Assembly (NCBI RefSeq): GCF_900128955.1
Contig: NZ_FQTY01000001.1
Coordinates: forward strand, 186,001 to 250,000
Length of the DNA stretch: 64,000 nucleotides
Direction of reading: 5' to 3'
Origin: Tissierella praeacuta DSM 18095
GTDB taxonomy: Bacteria; Bacillota; Clostridia; Tissierellales; Tissierellaceae
The notes beneath the pieces were generated by a model that saw nothing but the letters and a program-made list of their open reading frames with translations, did no database searches and had not been told where the DNA came from. Shown here in pieces: positions 43,730 through 53,020 of the stretch (within the stretch, counting starts at the first letter, position 1; each line of letters starts with the position of its first letter). The translations under genes and the position numbers were made by a program.

Positions 43730-44713
43730 GTGTTAAAAAATTCTAGGATATATGATTCTGTGATTCAAAATTTATGTGGAGAACTAAATACTGTACTAGC
43801 CCAAATTCCTTCTAAATATAAGGGAAAGGTAGAAGAAATAAGACTTCGAAATGGAGGCCCACTGACCATTTCATATGAATCTAAAGATTATTTCATTTCT
43901 ACAAATGGTAGCGTTAGTCTTACTCCATCTAATGCAATGATTATTAGAGAAGAACATATTAGAAATACATTTCAAATAATTAGCAATTATTCAGTATATG
44001 CATATGAGGAGGAAATTAGGAATGGATATATAACTATAAAAGGAGGTCATAGGGTAGGGATTGGCGGCAAGATAATATATGGATCAAATGGACTTGAAAC
44101 TATAAAGAATATTTCATCCCTAAATATAAGAATAGGAAAAGAAATTCTAGGAGTTTCTGACAGTATTATTCCTTATTTAGTAAAAATCCCTAGAATATTT
44201 TATAATACATTAATTGTGTCACCTCCCCAATGTGGAAAAACAACTTTATTACGAGATATAGTTAGAAATTTAAGCAATGGATTTAGTCTACTAAAGGCTA
44301 ATGGTTTTAAAGTAAGTATAGTAGACGAAAGATCAGAGATAGCAGGAATGTATAAAGGAATAGCACAAAATGATATTGGCATCAGAACTGATGTTTTAGA
44401 TGGATGCTTAAAATCTGACGGCATTATGATGGCAATTAGAGCCTTATCACCAGATATAATAGCTGTAGATGAAATAGGCAGTAAAAAAGATGTGGAGGCG
44501 ATTAATGAAGCTTTGAGAGCTGGGATAAAACTTATTGCAACCATTCATGGAAGTAATCTAGAAGAGGTAATGAGGAAATCTAGTATGAAGGAATTATTTG
44601 AAGAAAAGGTATTTGAAAGATTTATTATACTTGATAGATCAAAGGGTGTTGGTAGTATAAAAGAGATAATAGATGGTTATAGTTTTAAACCTATTTATGA
44701 ATTAAAAGGGTGA
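43730..44713 (+). CDS. spoIIIAA: Stage III sporulation protein AA (ATPase)
   Basis: This 327-residue secretion-type ATPase is thought to power the feeding-tube channel between mother cell and forespore. It has Walker A PPQCGKTTLL (about 164-173), Walker B DIIAVDEIG and the KNISSLNIRI region before it. The GTG at 43730 is chosen, with AAGGAGGG 7 nt upstream. A longer frame upstream overlaps the terminator and the acidic neighbour and is not credible. It heads an intact eight-gene operon. Confidence 0.95.
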   Translation: MLKNSRIYDSVIQNLCGELNTVLAQIPSKYKGKVEEIRLRNGGPLTISYESKDYFISTNGSVSLTPSNAMIIREEHIRNTFQIISNYSVYAYEEEIRNGYITIKGGHRVGIGGKIIYGSNGLETIKNISSLNIRIGKEILGVSDSIIPYLVKIPRIFYNTLIVSPPQCGKTTLLRDIVRNLSNGFSLLKANGFKVSIVDERSEIAGMYKGIAQNDIGIRTDVLDGCLKSDGIMMAIRALSPDIIAVDEIGSKKDVEAINEALRAGIKLIATIHGSNLEEVMRKSSMKELFEEKVFERFIILDRSKGVGSIKEIIDGYSFKPIYELKG

Positions 44714-44718
44714 TTTAT

Positions 44719-45243
44719 ATGGTTTTATTAAAATTGATATCTACATTTTTTATTTTTTTAACTTCTAGTACAATAGGATATCTTTATGGAAAAACTTTCT
44801 CCTCTAGATTTGAAAATTTAATATATTTAGAACAGTGTATTAAGATTTTGGAAACTGAAATTGTATACGCTGCAACTCCATTACCAGAGGCTTTATCTAA
44901 TGTATTCAATAAAGGTAAAAAAAAAGTATCATATATATTTGATGAAATTAAAGAAAACTTATTTCTAAATAAAGAAGGAGGAGTATATAATAGTTTCTTG
45001 TCAGTTGAAAATAAACTATATGAGGAGCTTTATTTACAAAAAGAGGATGTAGAAGTTTTTTTATCTTTAGGTAGGGTTTTAGGAACATCAGATAGGAAGG
45101 ATCAACAAAAGAACTTCGCATTAATTTTAAATCAAATTGATACCCAAATTTTAGAGGCAAAGATAGAAAGAAATAAAAATGAAAAATTATATAGAAGCTT
45201 AGGCATTATAACTGGAGTGGGGATAATAATTTTATTAGTGTAG
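44719..45243 (+). CDS. spoIIIAB: Stage III sporulation protein AB
   Basis: This 174-residue protein has an N-terminal membrane helix (FFIFLTSSTIGYLYG), a GspF-like helical domain (QCIKILETEIVYAATPLPEAL, FLSLGRVLGTSDRKDQQKNF) and a C-terminal membrane helix (GIITGVGIIILLV). It is the PilC/GspF-type platform of the SpoIIIA channel. AAAGGG lies 9 nt before the ATG at 44719, within the end of spoIIIAA. Confidence 0.94.
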   Translation: MVLLKLISTFFIFLTSSTIGYLYGKTFSSRFENLIYLEQCIKILETEIVYAATPLPEALSNVFNKGKKKVSYIFDEIKENLFLNKEGGVYNSFLSVENKLYEELYLQKEDVEVFLSLGRVLGTSDRKDQQKNFALILNQIDTQILEAKIERNKNEKLYRSLGIITGVGIIILLV

Positions 45244-45255
45244 GGGAGGAAGGAT

Positions 45256-45450
45256 ATGGAAGTAGATTTAATTTTTAAGATTGCTGGATTAGGCGTAGTT
45301 ATAGCTGCTTTAAATATAGTTTTAGATAAGTCAGGAAAAGAAGAATATGCTTTTTTTACTACATTACTGGGTGTAGTTATTGTGCTAGGAATTGTAATTA
45401 ACTTAATTAGCAAGCTTTTTGACAATGTAAAAGTGTTATTTAGATTATAA
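45256..45450 (+). CDS. spoIIIAC: Stage III sporulation protein AC
   Basis: This 64-residue protein has two membrane helices: IFKIAGLGVVIAALNIVLDKSGKEEYAFFTTLLGVVIVLG in two parts around the conserved SGKEEYA turn. It is a small membrane ring subunit homologous to the N-terminal half of SpoIIIAD. GGGGAGG precedes the ATG. Confidence 0.94.
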   Translation: MEVDLIFKIAGLGVVIAALNIVLDKSGKEEYAFFTTLLGVVIVLGIVINLISKLFDNVKVLFRL

Positions 45451-45473
45451 TACTTTGTTAAGGGGAATGTAAG

Positions 45474-45860
45474 ATGGAAATTATTAAGATAGTAGGCATA
45501 GGAATTGTAGCTACAGTACTTATTATTATTTTAAAAGATATAAGACCAGAGTTTTCTTTATTTATAAGTCTATTAACTGGTGTCATTATTTTTTCTATGA
45601 TTTTAGGTGAATTATCTTATGTAATAGGAACTCTAAATACTTTAGCTAAAAGAGTAAATGTAGAATTTGCATACTTCTCTACAATTCTTAAGATAATTGG
45701 CATGGCCTATATAGTAGAATTTGGAGCACAAATATCACGAGATGCTGGAGAAGAAGGCATAGCAATGAAAATTGAGCTAGGAGGGAAAGTACTAATTATG
45801 GTTCTTGCTATTCCCATACTCTTAGCTCTTATGGAACTAATTATAAAAATACTTCCTTAA
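45474..45860 (+). CDS. spoIIIAD: Stage III sporulation protein AD
   Basis: This 128-residue protein has four membrane helices, including the conserved LKDIRPEFSLFISLLTGV segment and IGMAYIVEFGAQISRDAGEEG. It is a membrane component of the SpoIIIA channel. It starts 23 nt after spoIIIAC behind AAGGGGA. Confidence 0.94.
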   Translation: MEIIKIVGIGIVATVLIIILKDIRPEFSLFISLLTGVIIFSMILGELSYVIGTLNTLAKRVNVEFAYFSTILKIIGMAYIVEFGAQISRDAGEEGIAMKIELGGKVLIMVLAIPILLALMELIIKILP

Positions 45861-45871
45861 GGGTGAAACAT

Positions 45872-47032
45872 ATGAAAAAAATCTATTTTGTTATTCTTAT
45901 TGTATATCTAATAGTATTTGGAGTTGGAGTTTATGCTGATAACGGCAGCTCATTTATAATAGATGAGCAAATGGATATTTTAAATATTAGTGATTTAGAA
46001 AATATTATAGAAAATACCATAAGGGAAAATGAACTTTTACCAGAATTTAATACTAAAGAGTTTCTTAGGAATCTGGTAAAAGGAAATATTTCTTTTAATC
46101 CTAAGGACATTGTTAGAAATATATGGTTAGTATTCTTTAAAGAACTAAGACTTTCATTAATTTTATTAGCTAAAATACTTATCATTACATTAATTTCTTC
46201 AATACTTACCAATCTTCAATCTACTTTTGAAAATGCTTCTGTTGCAGAATTAGCAAATTATATTTCTTATGTTCTAATAGCAATTTTGGTAATAAGTAGT
46301 TTTGACCAAGTTATGGATCTAGCAAGGAATACTGTTGATAATATGGTAGGATTTATGCAGGTAATACTTCCGATTTTACTTACATTACTTACTGCAGCAT
46401 CTGGACCTAATACCAAAATGTTATTTCATCCAATGATACTTATGACAGTAAATTTTATTGGGATTTTAATAAAGACCATAATTTTACCTTTGATTTATTT
46501 CTCATTTATCATAAGTATAATAAGTAATATTTCAAATAGAATGGAGTTTAGTAAATTATCTGAACTGGGAAGACAAGTGATAACATTTATAATATCTGGA
46601 GCACTGACTTTATTTATAGGAATAATTACAATATATGGTTTGGGAACTAAAATGGATGGCTTAACCATAAGAACAGCAAAGTTTGCTATAGATAAATTTA
46701 TTCCCATTGTTGGCGGTTTTTTATCTGATGCTGTTGAGGCAGTAGTAGGTTGTTCTGCAATTCTAAAAAATGGTTTAGGAGTAATTGGGCTTTTAATTTT
46801 ATTATTTATATGTATTTTACCTATTATTAAGATTTTAGTATTATTATTTGCTTATAAACTAATCTCTGTTGTTATACAACCAATAGGTTCGAGTAATTTA
46901 GTGGAATTTTTTAATCAAGTAGGGAAATCACTATTACTCATTTTAGTTAGTCTTATATCCACTGGAACAATGTTTTTTATTACTATAACCATTATTGTAG
47001 AAACAGGAAATAATTTACTAATGTTAAGGTAG
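45872..47032 (+). CDS. spoIIIAE: Stage III sporulation protein AE
   Basis: This 386-residue polytopic protein has a signal-like N-terminal helix, an extracytoplasmic stretch (residues 25-85) and about seven membrane helices with the conserved GFMQVILPILLTLLTAASGP and VGGFLSDAVEAVVGCSAI. It is a central membrane subunit of the SpoIIIA channel. The ATG at 45872 follows AAGGGTG at the end of spoIIIAD. Confidence 0.94.
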   Translation: MKKIYFVILIVYLIVFGVGVYADNGSSFIIDEQMDILNISDLENIIENTIRENELLPEFNTKEFLRNLVKGNISFNPKDIVRNIWLVFFKELRLSLILLAKILIITLISSILTNLQSTFENASVAELANYISYVLIAILVISSFDQVMDLARNTVDNMVGFMQVILPILLTLLTAASGPNTKMLFHPMILMTVNFIGILIKTIILPLIYFSFIISIISNISNRMEFSKLSELGRQVITFIISGALTLFIGIITIYGLGTKMDGLTIRTAKFAIDKFIPIVGGFLSDAVEAVVGCSAILKNGLGVIGLLILLFICILPIIKILVLLFAYKLISVVIQPIGSSNLVEFFNQVGKSLLLILVSLISTGTMFFITITIIVETGNNLLMLR

Positions 47033-47040
47033 GTGAATTT

Positions 47041-47658
47041 ATGTACATCATATCTTTTATAAGTACTTGGCTAAAGGATATAGTTGTTTTATTTATACTT
47101 ATTTCAATTGCAGAACTTATCATGCCTAAGGGCAATATGAAAAAGTATATTAATATGGTAATAGGGTTATTGATCATATTTACAATTATTAGTCCTTTTG
47201 CAAAGTTGTTAAAATTAAACTTTAATTTTGAGCAGTCAGTTTTTAACTATTCTAAGCCAAATACATTTAAAGGTATAGAGCATAATGAATTCTATACTCA
47301 GCAGGAAAAGCAAATAGAAAAAGTATATAAAGAAAAGATATCCAATGAAATATCAGGACTGATTGAAGAAAAAACTGACTATAGGGTAGTAGATATTATA
47401 GTTGAAATAATAGATGGAGAGGAAAACTATGGGGATATAGACTATTTAGATATTAGCATATGTGAAAATGATAAAAATATAGATGAAAATAAAATATTTA
47501 TCGAAAAAATAAAATCTGTTGAAATTGAGAACAATGTATCAGAACAAGAAATATTAGATACTGAGTATGGGGAGTTAAAAGAGCTGATTTCTGCTAGTTA
47601 TTCAGTAGATAAAAATAAGATAAATATAAAAATGTATAAAAAGGGGAAAGGTGAATAA
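47041..47658 (+). CDS. spoIIIAF: Stage III sporulation protein AF
   Basis: This 205-residue protein has two N-terminal membrane helices (WLKDIVVLFILISIAELIMP, MVIGLLIIFTIISPF) and a soluble ring-forming domain with the family helix QQEKQIEKVYKEKIS. The intermembrane domain ends near KNKINIKMYKKGKGE. It follows spoIIIAE by 8 nt. Confidence 0.92.
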   Translation: MYIISFISTWLKDIVVLFILISIAELIMPKGNMKKYINMVIGLLIIFTIISPFAKLLKLNFNFEQSVFNYSKPNTFKGIEHNEFYTQQEKQIEKVYKEKISNEISGLIEEKTDYRVVDIIVEIIDGEENYGDIDYLDISICENDKNIDENKIFIEKIKSVEIENNVSEQEILDTEYGELKELISASYSVDKNKINIKMYKKGKGE

Positions 47659-47659
47659 A

Positions 47660-48244
47660 ATGAACGAAATCCTAGATAAGATAAAAGATGCCCTTACTAA
47701 GATGAATAACAAAAAGTTTATTAATAATTTATTCATAATATTGCTTATATCCATCATATTTTTAATTGTAGCTAATGTTTTTTTTGGATCAAAAACTAAA
47801 AGTATAGATAGGGCTACACATAATTATATACAAGATGTTAATAGTAGCTTAGAATCTGACTATAGTAGTTATTTGGAAAAAAAATTAGTTGATATTTTAA
47901 GTAAATTAAATGGAGTGGGTAAAGTAAGTGTTATGATAACTTTAGAAAATAGTGTAGAAAAGATTACTGCTACAAACACGACAAAGACTACAGAAAATAC
48001 TTTAGAGAATGATTCAGAAGGAGGGACTAGAGAGATACATAGAGAAGATTTAACAACCCAAGTGGTAACTAAAGGCAATGATGGCTCATTGCTAGTAGTT
48101 AAAGAAATCAAACCTACTGTACAAGGAGTTATTGTAGTAGCAGAAGGTGCTGATGATCCTAAGATAAAGGAGATGCTTTACAATGGTGTAAAGACTGTAT
48201 TAGGAATAAAGGGTAATAAAGTTCAAGTATATTCAAGTAAATAA
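47660..48244 (+). CDS. spoIIIAG: Stage III sporulation protein AG
   Basis: This 194-residue protein has one membrane helix (FIILLISIIFLIVANVFFG) and an intermembrane ring domain (DILSKLNGVGKVSVMITLE, VQGVIVVAEGADDPKIKEML), homologous to FliF/EscJ-type ring proteins. The ATG at 47660 follows AAAGGTG, and the start overlaps the end of spoIIIAF in another frame region by coupling distance only. It forms the large ring of the feeding-tube channel. Confidence 0.93.
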   Translation: MNEILDKIKDALTKMNNKKFINNLFIILLISIIFLIVANVFFGSKTKSIDRATHNYIQDVNSSLESDYSSYLEKKLVDILSKLNGVGKVSVMITLENSVEKITATNTTKTTENTLENDSEGGTREIHREDLTTQVVTKGNDGSLLVVKEIKPTVQGVIVVAEGADDPKIKEMLYNGVKTVLGIKGNKVQVYSSK

Positions 48245-48256
48245 GGGGGAATAATT

Positions 48257-48877
48257 ATGTTTAAAATCAAGAGACCTGCTATCATAGGCTTATTAGTTGT
48301 ATTATTAGTTTTTACTGGATATTTAAATCATCAACTAACACAACAAGCACAAAGAAAATCATCAAAGGATTACCAAAATCACGAACTTATGGAAATGACA
48401 AAAAATCAAGAATCTAATGAAGAATTAGAAATAGTTAAAACCGATGACAATATAGATATAATTGATTCTGCTAAAAATGAAGGGAATGAGGCTTTGGAAA
48501 CAATGTATACAGAGGCAAGTAAAGATGGAAAAAATTACTTTGTTGAATATAGACTTTCTAGAGATAAGTTAAGAGCTTCTTTAATAGATAGATTAGATGT
48601 TATCACTAATAATTCAAACACTGCGGAAGATGTAAGGAAAGAAGCACAAAGAGAAATAATGAAGCTTGGAAATAATTCAGAGAAAGAGCTGCAAATTGAG
48701 GGATTAATAAAAGGCAAAGGTTTTGAGGATGCAATTGTGTTTTTAACAGATAAGGATATAAAAATAGTTGTATCAACTAATGAGCTAAGTGAGCAAGATA
48801 TGGTAAAAATTCTTGATATAGTAAAATCAGAAACAAATTATGATAATAATAATATTAAAATAATGAAAAAACAATAG
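48257..48877 (+). CDS. spoIIIAH: Stage III sporulation protein AH
   Basis: This 206-residue bitopic protein has a membrane helix (AIIGLLVVLLVFTGYLNH), a long linker and a YscJ/FliF-like ring domain (residues 95-205, DRLDVITNNSNTAEDVRKEAQREIM, MVKILDIVKSETNYDNNNIKI). From the mother cell it binds forespore SpoIIQ across the intermembrane space. It is the last gene of the operon; no strong terminator follows, and a new promoter starts within 10 nt of its stop. Confidence 0.93.
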   Translation: MFKIKRPAIIGLLVVLLVFTGYLNHQLTQQAQRKSSKDYQNHELMEMTKNQESNEELEIVKTDDNIDIIDSAKNEGNEALETMYTEASKDGKNYFVEYRLSRDKLRASLIDRLDVITNNSNTAEDVRKEAQREIMKLGNNSEKELQIEGLIKGKGFEDAIVFLTDKDIKIVVSTNELSEQDMVKILDIVKSETNYDNNNIKIMKKQ

Positions 48878-48883
48878 AAATGT

Positions 48884-48912
48884 TTGTAAATGATATTATC
48901 CTCTGATATAAT
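48884..48912 (+). promoter_or_regulatory. Promoter of asp23
   Basis: TTGTAA at 48884-48889 and TATAAT at 48907-48912 are 17 nt apart and TGA directly precedes the -10 (extended type). It allows vegetative expression separate from spoIIIA. Confidence 0.65.
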
Positions 48913-48949
48913 AGCTTTAAGAACTTATAGTTGTATGGAGGTGTTAATT

Positions 48950-49345
48950 TTGGTAGATAATTATAATGATGAGAATGTTGAACATGGTACTGTAAAGATT
49001 TCAGATGATGTTGTTGCGATTATTGCTGGAGTAGCTGCCACTGAAGTTGATGGAGTAGCAGGGATGAGTGGAGGTATTACTGGCGGCATCACAGAAATGT
49101 TAGGTATGAAGAATTTATCTAAAGGTGTAAAAGTAGAAGTTGGAGATAAAGAAGCTGCTATAGATTTATATATTATTGTGGAATATGGTTCCAAAATTTC
49201 AGAACTTGGTGAAAAGGTACAGGAAAATGTTAAAAATACAGTAGAAACCATGACAGGATTAAACATTGTAGAAGTAAATGTAAATATTCAAGGTGTGAAT
49301 ATTCCAAAGGAGAGAAAAATAGAAACAGAACCTAGAGTAAAATAG
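48950..49345 (+). CDS. Asp23/YqhY family envelope-stress protein
   Basis: This 131-residue Asp23 (Gls24) family protein includes GTVKISDDVVAIIAGVAATEVDGVAGMSGG, split here by notation only, and the C-terminal NIVEVNVNIQGVNIPKE. The TTG at 48950 follows TATGGAGGTG by 7 nt and is preferred over upstream in-frame codons. Asp23 proteins coat the membrane through AmaP, which is encoded next. In B. subtilis the syntenic gene is yqhY, linked to fatty acid synthesis, but accB and accC are absent here. Confidence 0.88.
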   Translation: MVDNYNDENVEHGTVKISDDVVAIIAGVAATEVDGVAGMSGGITGGITEMLGMKNLSKGVKVEVGDKEAAIDLYIIVEYGSKISELGEKVQENVKNTVETMTGLNIVEVNVNIQGVNIPKERKIETEPRVK

Positions 49346-49350
49346 TATAT

Positions 49351-49379
49351 TTACCCTCTGTAAGTCAGAGGGTAATTTT
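49351..49379 (+). terminator. Terminator after asp23
   Basis: A 10-bp perfect stem (49351-49360 with 49366-49375), a TAAGT loop and TTTT. Confidence 0.75.
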
Positions 49380-49404
49380 AAATACTGAGAGAGGAGATAT
49401 ACTT

Positions 49405-49953
49405 ATGAAAATCATAGATAGATTAATTATTGTATTATTTTCCCTATGTATATTAATATTATCATTTTGTATCATTGTTATCCCTTTTAATATTCCAGGG
49501 TTTTTATCAGTGGATAATATTGTTGCTATAGTTAGGAATATAAATAAAAATTATTATTATACTTTAGCAGGTCTAATTTTCTTTATGGCTAGTATAAGAA
49601 TTATTTTTTCAGGATTTTCTAGAAAAGAAACTAAATCTTTGGATTCATATTTAATTACTAGAAATGAATTTGGTGAAATAGTTATTTATTCCAATACAAT
49701 AGTTGGATTAGTAGAGAATATAGTTGATAAATTTTCGGGTATGAATAATATTAAAATCAATGTAAATTTACCTGATGGACAAGTTCATATTGAGCTTATT
49801 GGTGATGTTTCACCTGATATTAATATTCCAGAGGTTACTAAAGAGTTGCAGGCTATGGTAAAGGAATATGTTGAGAATGCAACTGGAGCTAAAGTTACTG
49901 AAGTAAAGGTAAAAGCAAACAATGTATCAAGACCTAATAGGGTGATAAAGTAA
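49405..49953 (+). CDS. amaP: Alkaline shock response membrane anchor protein AmaP
   Basis: This 182-residue protein has two N-terminal membrane helices (IVLFSLCILILSFCIIVIPF and YYYTLAGLIFFMASIRIIF) and an Asp23-like C-terminal domain (NEFGEIVIYSNTIVGLVENIV, VTKELQAMVKEYVENATGAKV). It anchors Asp23 to the membrane. GAGAGGAG precedes the ATG. Confidence 0.9.
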   Translation: MKIIDRLIIVLFSLCILILSFCIIVIPFNIPGFLSVDNIVAIVRNINKNYYYTLAGLIFFMASIRIIFSGFSRKETKSLDSYLITRNEFGEIVIYSNTIVGLVENIVDKFSGMNNIKINVNLPDGQVHIELIGDVSPDINIPEVTKELQAMVKEYVENATGAKVTEVKVKANNVSRPNRVIK

Positions 49954-49968
49954 AATGGGGTGTTATCT

Positions 49969-50205
49969 GTGGGGAAACAAATACTACGGGAGCTTTTAGA
50001 ATTAATTAATGAAAACAGAGGGAAGTTTTTTGGTGCTTTTTTAGGGTTTTTATTGGGCGTTATAATTCTTATCATTGGTTTTTTTAAAACTTTGTTTATT
50101 TTTATATGTACTTGTATAGGATATACTATAGGGAATAAATCTTATAAAAACATTAATTTTAGAGAATTGCTGGAAAGGATACTTCCTCCAAGTGGTAGAA
50201 ATTAA
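49969..50205 (+). CDS. DUF2273 family small membrane protein
   Basis: This 78-residue protein starts at a GTG at 49969 with GGGGTG upstream. It has two adjacent membrane helices (FFGAFLGFLLGVIILIIGFFKTLFIFICTC, in two parts) and a basic C-terminus. Such small proteins accompany asp23 and amaP in many Firmicutes and probably belong to the same membrane complex. The function is unknown. Confidence 0.85.
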   Translation: MGKQILRELLELINENRGKFFGAFLGFLLGVIILIIGFFKTLFIFICTCIGYTIGNKSYKNINFRELLERILPPSGRN

Positions 50206-50238
50206 TATATTAAAGTTTTATATTTTTAGGAGGGAAAA

Positions 50239-50646
50239 ATGGGAAGAAAACAGGCAAGAGAAGGAACAATGAAAATACTCTATCAAATGGAGGTAAATGA
50301 TGATTTTTCTGATGAGGCACTAAATATATATTTTAATAATTTTTCTTTTGAAGAGTTGGAAAAAGAATATATATTAGATGCTATGACAAAAATAAAAGAA
50401 AATTTAGATTCTATTGACAAATATATTGAGTTATACTCTCAAGGATGGAATTTGAATAGATTAGCAAAAATTGATTTGGCAGTTTTGAGAATTGCTGTAT
50501 ATGAAATTCTTTATAGAAAAGATATACCAGTTGAAGTATCCATTAATGAAGCAATTGAAATTGTAAAGAAATATAGTACAGAGGAATCTTTTAGATTTAT
50601 CAACGGAGTATTAGGTGGGGTTGTTAGAAACATTGATAAGAAATAA
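50239..50646 (+). CDS. nusB: Transcription antitermination factor NusB
   Basis: This 135-residue all-helical RNA-binding protein pairs with NusE (S10) in rRNA antitermination. Family features are RKQAREGTMKILYQMEVN at the N-terminus, LAKIDLAVLRIAVYEILYR, and PVEVSINEAIEIVKKYSTEE with SFRFINGVLGGV at the end. AGGAGGG precedes the ATG. It opens the conserved nusB-xseA-xseB-ispA cluster. Confidence 0.95.
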   Translation: MGRKQAREGTMKILYQMEVNDDFSDEALNIYFNNFSFEELEKEYILDAMTKIKENLDSIDKYIELYSQGWNLNRLAKIDLAVLRIAVYEILYRKDIPVEVSINEAIEIVKKYSTEESFRFINGVLGGVVRNIDKK

Positions 50647-50664
50647 GCATTATGGAGGTAGGAT

Positions 50665-51888
50665 ATGGATATAAGACCTCTAAAAGTGAGTGAAGTAAAT
50701 ACTTATATTAAAAGGGTTTTTTTAAGTGATATGATTTTATCTAATTTAAGTATAGAAGGTGAAATATCAAATTTTAAACATCATTATAGTGGTCATATGT
50801 ATTTTAATCTTAAAGATGAAAAGGGAAAAATTAAGTCAGTAATGTTTAGGACTGATAACGAAAAACTAAAGTTTAATCTTGAGGATGGAATGAAAGTTGT
50901 AGCAACTGGATATATTTCCATATATGAAAAAGAAGGGGATTATCAGTTTTATATCAGGCATATTAAAGAGAGTGGATTGGGGGATTTATATAAAGCTTTT
51001 GAAGAATTGAAGAAAAAATTAGAGGCTGAAGGGATGTTTTCAGAATCCAATAAAAAGCCCATACCATTTATGCCAAAAAAGATTGGAGTTGTTACTTCCT
51101 CTACTGGTGCTGCCATAAGAGATATTATAACTGTTATTAGAAGGAGATTCCCTCCATGCTGTATATTTATATATCCATCTCTAGTACAGGGGTTACAGGC
51201 ACCTAAGGAAATTTGTGAAGGACTTATTTATTTAGATAGTAGGAATGATATAGATCTAATCATTACTGGCAGAGGTGGAGGCTCTATAGAGGAACTTTTT
51301 GCATTTAATGATGAACAACTAGCTAGAACTATTTACAAATTAAAAACTCCAATTATATCTGCCGTAGGCCATGAAGTAGATTTTACTATTGCAGATTTCG
51401 TTGCAGATTTAAGAGCTCCAACACCATCAGCAGCTGCAGAACTTTCTGTACCAGACATTGAGCATTTAACTAATGAATTAGAATCTAAATATAAGAGGTT
51501 AATTAGAAATATATATAGTACTGTAGATGGATATAGGACACAAATAGATTATTTAAATAGGAACCTTAAATTTTCTAATCCAACGAATCAGCTGAAAGAT
51601 AAAAGGCAAGAAATTGATAATTTGTTTAAGGATTTAAATTATGTAATGGAAAAGAAAATTGGAGATAAACTAAATCAATTATCAAGTTTGAAAAATAGCC
51701 TTAATATGCTAAATCCACGTCTAGCTTTAGATAGGGGATATGGTATTTTGACTGACAATAAAGGCAAACTTGTTAAATCTATAGACAATATTGTAGTAGA
51801 TGAAGAAATTAATATATTATTAAAGGATGGTAAAATAAAATCCATAGTAAGAGGTGTTGATAAGGGGGAATCATCAGATGAAAAATAA
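50665..51888 (+). CDS. xseA: Exodeoxyribonuclease VII large subunit
   Basis: This 407-residue protein has an N-terminal OB fold (SEVNTYIKRVFLSDMILSNL, GEISNFKHHYSGHMYFNLKDE), the catalytic domain with VVTSSTGAAIRDIITVIRRR and GRGGGSIEELFAFNDE, and a coiled-coil C-terminus that binds the small subunit. It degrades single-stranded DNA. It is somewhat shorter than the E. coli form, like other Firmicutes. Its end overlaps xseB by 11 nt. Confidence 0.95.
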   Translation: MDIRPLKVSEVNTYIKRVFLSDMILSNLSIEGEISNFKHHYSGHMYFNLKDEKGKIKSVMFRTDNEKLKFNLEDGMKVVATGYISIYEKEGDYQFYIRHIKESGLGDLYKAFEELKKKLEAEGMFSESNKKPIPFMPKKIGVVTSSTGAAIRDIITVIRRRFPPCCIFIYPSLVQGLQAPKEICEGLIYLDSRNDIDLIITGRGGGSIEELFAFNDEQLARTIYKLKTPIISAVGHEVDFTIADFVADLRAPTPSAAAELSVPDIEHLTNELESKYKRLIRNIYSTVDGYRTQIDYLNRNLKFSNPTNQLKDKRQEIDNLFKDLNYVMEKKIGDKLNQLSSLKNSLNMLNPRLALDRGYGILTDNKGKLVKSIDNIVVDEEINILLKDGKIKSIVRGVDKGESSDEK

Positions 51889-52111
51889 GAAATTAACTTA
51901 TGAAGAAGCTATTTCTCAGTTAGAAGGTATATTGAAGGAGTTAGAAAGTTATGACTGCACCCTTGATGAGTCCATGGATAAGTTTAAAAAAGGAATTGAA
52001 TTATATAATTATTGTAATGAATTATTATCTGAAAAAGAAGGAGAAATTAAAATTTTATTAAAGGATAATAATGAAGAGATGACAGAAATGGATTTCCCAG
52101 TGGAGGTATAG
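51878..52111 (+). CDS. xseB: Exodeoxyribonuclease VII small subunit
   Basis: This 77-residue helical protein contains the family core LTYEEAISQLEGILKELES and LDESMDKFKKGIELYNYC. The ATG at 51878 lies after AAGGGGGAA and within the last codons of xseA, a typical translational overlap. ispA begins 2 nt after its stop. Confidence 0.94.
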   Translation: MKNKKLTYEEAISQLEGILKELESYDCTLDESMDKFKKGIELYNYCNELLSEKEGEIKILLKDNNEEMTEMDFPVEV

Positions 52112-52113
52112 AA

Positions 52114-52974
52114 ATGAAGGACGAACTAAAAAGCTTAACTAATATTATTGATGTGGAGCTTAATAATATACTTGAAGATAAGAATGGTTATCAGAAAAGA
52201 ATTTTTGAGGCTATAGACTATAGCTTATTTACTGGAGGAAAAAGGCTAAGACCTATAATGGCTATAAAGTCTTATGAGATGTTTAAAAAAGATATTGAGG
52301 AGATAATGCCTTATGCAATAGCTATTGAAATGATACATACATATTCTCTTATACATGATGATCTTCCAGCTATGGATGATGATGATTTTAGAAGAGGCAA
52401 GCCAACTAATCACAAGGTATTTGGTGAAGCTATGTCAATATTGGCTGGTGATGGTTTATTGAACCTAGCCTTTGAGACTATATCAAATCATATGGAATGT
52501 TCTAAAACAATAAATGAATATAGAAAACATGTTAGAACCCTAAAAGAAATTAGTAGATATTCAGGTATATATGGCATGATTGGAGGGCAAGTTGTTGACC
52601 TATTATCTAATCATGATAATATGACAGAAGAAAAGTTAATATTTATGTATAAGACTAAAACTGCTGCCTTAATACAATCAGCTTTAGTTTCAGGTGCTAT
52701 TATGGGAGAGGCAACAGATATGGAAATTGAATTTATTAGGGAATTTGGATTTAATCTTGGATTAGCTTATCAAATTAGAGACGATATTTTAGATATGGAA
52801 GAAGATTCCGATATAAAAAAATTAACTTATTTGACATTTCATGACATTAACAAGGCTAACTCTGCAGTTAATGAATATAGTAAAAGAGCTATTGAATCCT
52901 TGAAAAAGCTAAAATACAAAGATATTAGCTTTTTTATTGAATTAACTGAGGAGCTAGTAAATCGAAATAGATAG
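52114..52974 (+). CDS. ispA: Polyprenyl (farnesyl) diphosphate synthase
   Basis: This 286-residue enzyme condenses isopentenyl diphosphate with allylic primers. It has the first Asp-rich motif DDLPAMD (residues 82-88), the RRGKPTNHKVFGEA segment and the second Asp-rich motif RDDILDMEED. The pattern before the first motif (HTYSLIHDD) suits C15 product length. It overlaps the xseB region closely. The OLE RNA gene follows at 53.0 kb, and dxs, its usual pathway neighbour, is missing downstream. Confidence 0.94.
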   Translation: MKDELKSLTNIIDVELNNILEDKNGYQKRIFEAIDYSLFTGGKRLRPIMAIKSYEMFKKDIEEIMPYAIAIEMIHTYSLIHDDLPAMDDDDFRRGKPTNHKVFGEAMSILAGDGLLNLAFETISNHMECSKTINEYRKHVRTLKEISRYSGIYGMIGGQVVDLLSNHDNMTEEKLIFMYKTKTAALIQSALVSGAIMGEATDMEIEFIREFGFNLGLAYQIRDDILDMEEDSDIKKLTYLTFHDINKANSAVNEYSKRAIESLKKLKYKDISFFIELTEELVNRNR

Positions 52975-52985
52975 TAGAATATAAA

Positions 52986-53014
52986 TTGAATTTTGATATT
53001 AAATATGCTATAAT
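52986..53014 (+). promoter_or_regulatory. Promoter of the OLE RNA
   Basis: TTGAAT at 52986-52991 and TATAAT at 53009-53014 are 17 nt apart, with an extended TGC before the -10. Transcription should begin near 53021, just before the closing stem of the RNA. Confidence 0.75.
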
Positions 53015-53020
53015 ATTTTT